Below are positions 4,987 through 7,217 of a DNA stretch of 7,217 nucleotides, piece after piece. A program made the position numbers and the translations under genes. The stretch covers positions 1 to 7,217 of the forward strand of contig JBAYZQ010000122.1 of NCBI GenBank assembly GCA_041672385.1. Direction: 5' to 3'. Source of the stretch: JBAYZQ01 sp041672385. GTDB lineage: Bacteria; Spirochaetota; Spirochaetia; Sphaerochaetales; Sphaerochaetaceae. The number at the start of each line of letters is the position of its first letter. The stretch's first letter is position 1. The notes beneath the pieces were generated by a model, which did no database searches, had not been told where the DNA came from, and was given only the letters and a program-made list of their open reading frames with translations.

Positions 4987-6441
4987 TTAAGGTCTCCAAA
5001 AAAACTTAGTAAATAATGCAAATACAGTATAAAGTTCCAGTCTTCCGCAAAGCATCAAAAATGAACATACCCATTTTATAGAAGAAGGAAAAAATGCAAA
5101 ATTACCTGTTGGACCTACTTGTGAAAAACCAATACCAATATTACCAAGACATAAGAAAGAAGCAGAAAAACTTGTCATCATATCAGATCCTGATAAAGAT
5201 ATAAGAGCTGCCCCAATTAAGCCTGTGGCAACATAAATTGCAATAAATCCACTTACTGAAAGTATTACAGATTCTTCAACAACATTTTTCCCAATCTTTA
5301 CTGGGAAAACACCATTTGGATATATTCTTTGCTTAATGTGAGCCAGACCAGCTTTTATTGCTACTAAAATACGAACAACTTTGATACCACCTCCAGCTGA
5401 ACCAGCACACCCACCAACAAAGAATAGAAGAAGTAATATCATCTGGGTAAAAGTTGGCCACAAACAATAATTTGCTGTAGCAAATCCTGTTGTAGTTATA
5501 ATTGAAGCATTTTGAAATGCGCTATATCGAAGGGCGGTAAGAAAGTTAGAATAAACACCTTTATAGGTTAGATATCCTGCAACTAGCAGTGTACAGATTG
5601 AGAATATTGAAACATAAGTTCTCAGCTCGCCATCTCTTAAAACTGATTTAATCTTACCCGTCATAGCTTTGTAATATAATGCAAAGTTGGCCCCACCAAT
5701 TAACATAAAAACTGTCACTACAATATCAATATAAGCACTGTCAAAGGTTCCAATAGAAGAGTTTTTAACACAGAAACCAGCTGCAGCCATCGTTGAAAAG
5801 GTAACTGTTACCGCCTCGTATAAAGTAACTCCACCAAACAAAAGCATTATAGTTTCAAGAACAGAGAAACCAACATATATTCCCCATAGAATCATTGCAG
5901 TATTTTGAATTTTGGGTGTCAACTTATCTTTTGTAGGTCCAACGGATTCAGCACCTACTAATCGATTACCCCCTGCACCTATTTTCGGTATCAAAGCTAC
6001 AAACAAAACAACAATACCCATACCACCAAGCCAGTTAGTAGCAGAACGCCAAAAAAGAATTGACATAGGATTATCTTCAATTTGTGTTAATACGGTTGCT
6101 CCTGTTGTTGTATAACCACTCATTACCTCAAAATATGCACTGGCATAATCAGGATAACTACCACTTACGAGAAGAGGAATTGATGAAAAAGCAGCCCCAA
6201 GTACCCAAGAGAAAGTTACAAATAAATAACCATCTCTAGTTCCAAGCTTTTTATCTTTATGGCCCCAAGTAAAAATTGCAACAAAAGAACAAAACAATGC
6301 AATAGCTAAATAGGCATATTCAAAGCCAATCAAAGCTTGACTCTCTCCATGATTATAAGCCATAGAAGTCGGTATTAACATTAGAAAAGCAATAAAAGCT
6401 AAAATATAGGCAAGTAGTCTTAAATCTTGTTTGATATTCAT
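4987..6441 (-). CDS. trkH: Trk-type potassium uptake channel subunit TrkH
   Basis: This integral membrane protein of the SKT (TrkH/KtrB/HKT) superfamily conducts potassium inward and is gated by TrkA. The 484-residue length is usual for TrkH. Four pore-loop filter segments are visible in order: GYTTTGAT (109-116), TMAAAGF (217-223), SIITTTGF (313-320) and GNIGIGF (433-439). The last has Ile between the glycines, where Pro is common in the family. The Gly-rich GGCAGSAGGGIKVVR (343-357) after the third pore matches the gating-loop region of D3M2. The C-terminus MLCGRLELYTVFALF (463-477) and FWRP end are typical. Many hydrophobic segments alternate with these loops, beginning at about residues 8-27. 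The start lies 2 bases after the trkA stop with only a weak GAG before it, so translation is probably coupled to trkA. The stop is followed by the shared terminator. Confidence 0.95.
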   Translation of the reverse strand: MNIKQDLRLLAYILAFIAFLMLIPTSMAYNHGESQALIGFEYAYLAIALFCSFVAIFTWGHKDKKLGTRDGYLFVTFSWVLGAAFSSIPLLVSGSYPDYASAYFEVMSGYTTTGATVLTQIEDNPMSILFWRSATNWLGGMGIVVLFVALIPKIGAGGNRLVGAESVGPTKDKLTPKIQNTAMILWGIYVGFSVLETIMLLFGGVTLYEAVTVTFSTMAAAGFCVKNSSIGTFDSAYIDIVVTVFMLIGGANFALYYKAMTGKIKSVLRDGELRTYVSIFSICTLLVAGYLTYKGVYSNFLTALRYSAFQNASIITTTGFATANYCLWPTFTQMILLLLFFVGGCAGSAGGGIKVVRILVAIKAGLAHIKQRIYPNGVFPVKIGKNVVEESVILSVSGFIAIYVATGLIGAALISLSGSDMMTSFSASFLCLGNIGIGFSQVGPTGNFAFFPSSIKWVCSFLMLCGRLELYTVFALFTKFFWRP

Positions 6442-6443
6442 CT

Positions 6444-7217
6444 CTAACAGGCCTTTGTGAATAATTTTTGGATTGACTTAACTTTACCAACCGCAACTGA
6501 TACAAGAACAGAATCGCCTTCCTGTAAAACGTAATTTCCATTTGGAATTATCTGCTTTGAATTTTTAGTGGAAACAGCTGCAATAATTCCTTTATCCTTC
6601 ATAGGGATATCAGATAATTTTTTATTGCACACAGGGGTATTTTTTTCTATCTTGAATTCATAAACTTCCATTGTTCCACCAAAAATTGAATGAATACTTG
6701 AGACATTCGGGCCTCTAAGCTTGCTTAGGACTGTTTCAACTGTTGATTCTGTTGTGGATATGATTGAATCAATTCCAAGATAACTAGCCATGGTTAAATA
6801 GTTTATATTTTGTCTAATAAGAGCAATTGATCTTACAACTCCAAGCTTCTTTGCATAGGTTGCTGTGATTAAATTAAGTTCATCGATTTCAGTTAAAGCA
6901 ATTAACAAATCATGATTTGTTAAATTTGAATCTTTTAGAATAGTATCATCTGTTATATCCGCATTTAATACTAAAATCTGTGGAAAATCAGCTGAAAATT
7001 CATTACATATTTTGGCTTTCTTCTCAATCAAAGTTATATTCTTTAGTTGAGCCGGATTGCATAATTTTAGAAAAAATCGGGTAATCGTAGAACCACCAAC
7101 TAAGATTATCTTCAATTTCTCTTTTTGTTTTGTTGAGACATTGGTCAATAAAGTCGAAAGCTCTTTTGGTTTTCCTACTATTGAAAGCACATCACCATCA
7201 TTAATAAGTGTTGACCC
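6444..7217 (-). CDS. trkA: TrkA potassium uptake regulator, C-terminal half (cut by window edge)
   Basis: The frame is open to the right edge, so this is the last 257 residues of a protein that is usually about 450 long. A GTG at 7190 is internal, not a start. TrkA is the cytoplasmic nucleotide-binding ring that gates TrkH. The fragment starts at the end of the first RCK-C domain (NDGDVLSIVGKPKEL, 6-20). It then holds a second RCK-N Rossmann domain from about 34 (KLKIILVGGSTITRFF; IEKK with E65; LNADITDD; LIALTEIDELNL) and a second RCK-C domain over roughly the last 80 residues (SIFGGTMEVYEF through LQEGDSVLVSVAV). The nucleotide loop reads GGSTIT, so the last glycine of the usual GxGxxG pattern is missing in this second domain. 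It is the upstream gene of the trkA-trkH pair, two bases apart. Its promoter is outside the window. Confidence 0.9.
   Translation of the reverse strand, partial: GSTLINDGDVLSIVGKPKELSTLLTNVSTKQKEKLKIILVGGSTITRFFLKLCNPAQLKNITLIEKKAKICNEFSADFPQILVLNADITDDTILKDSNLTNHDLLIALTEIDELNLITATYAKKLGVVRSIALIRQNINYLTMASYLGIDSIISTTESTVETVLSKLRGPNVSSIHSIFGGTMEVYEFKIEKNTPVCNKKLSDIPMKDKGIIAAVSTKNSKQIIPNGNYVLQEGDSVLVSVAVGKVKSIQKLFTKAC

Noticed and set aside
5912..6541. Short open frames opposite trkH and across the trkA-trkH junction
   Set aside because: The real frames contain the TrkH filter motifs and the TrkA C-terminal domain; these alternatives have no supporting feature.
7188..7190. GTG as the start of a 248-residue TrkA-like protein
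   Set aside because: The frame stays open to the window edge and the residues before it (GSTLINDGDV) fit the end of an RCK-C domain, so the gene is cut rather than short.
1..7217. Mobile elements, CRISPR arrays, tRNA genes or a phage/defence system
   Set aside because: No terminal repeats, spaced direct repeats, transposase or integrase motifs or tRNA-like sequence were seen; apart from one unknown exported protein, every gene is a recognisable housekeeping gene.

Overview
The window comes from an AT-rich, low-GC bacterial chromosome using the standard genetic code. Gene content and codon use best suggest a host-associated spirochete of the Treponema type. This is an inference from protein character (short Pta, MtaB, TrkA/TrkH, an unfamiliar exported protein), not from a diagnostic marker, and should be treated as tentative. 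The region is compact housekeeping DNA with no gap over 300 bases, no mobile element, no CRISPR array and no tRNA or rRNA gene.

Layout. (1) At the left edge is the 5' end of argS (arginyl-tRNA synthetase) on the minus strand, cut by the window border. It diverges from birA (biotin-protein ligase, plus strand) across about 113 bp that can hold one promoter in each direction. (2) birA runs into the 3' end of mtaB, with a 23-bp tail-to-tail overlap. mtaB (tRNA methylthiotransferase) is the second gene of a minus-strand pair, tyrA-mtaB, coupled through an overlapping stop and start (TAATG). (3) tyrA (prephenate/arogenate dehydrogenase) diverges from a plus-strand gene for a small exported protein of unknown function. 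Each has a good sigma-70-like promoter in the shared gap. (4) The exported-protein gene is followed 53 bp later by pta (phosphate acetyltransferase), which has a strong ribosome binding site and its own possible -10 box. (5) A hairpin with flanking T-rich tracts ends pta and, from the other side, the convergent trkA-trkH operon. trkH is complete; trkA is cut at the right edge and lacks its N-terminal half.

Functionally these are separate housekeeping modules: translation and tRNA modification (argS, mtaB), biotinylation (birA), tyrosine synthesis (tyrA), acetate/acetyl-CoA metabolism (pta) and potassium uptake (trkA, trkH). Only trkA-trkH form an obvious functional pair. I do not see a novel multi-gene system. 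The points most worth a second look are the exported aromatic-rich protein before pta, the plant-like and probably NADP-using TyrA, the degenerate nucleotide motif in TrkA, and several start sites where the sequence argues against the longest reading frame.
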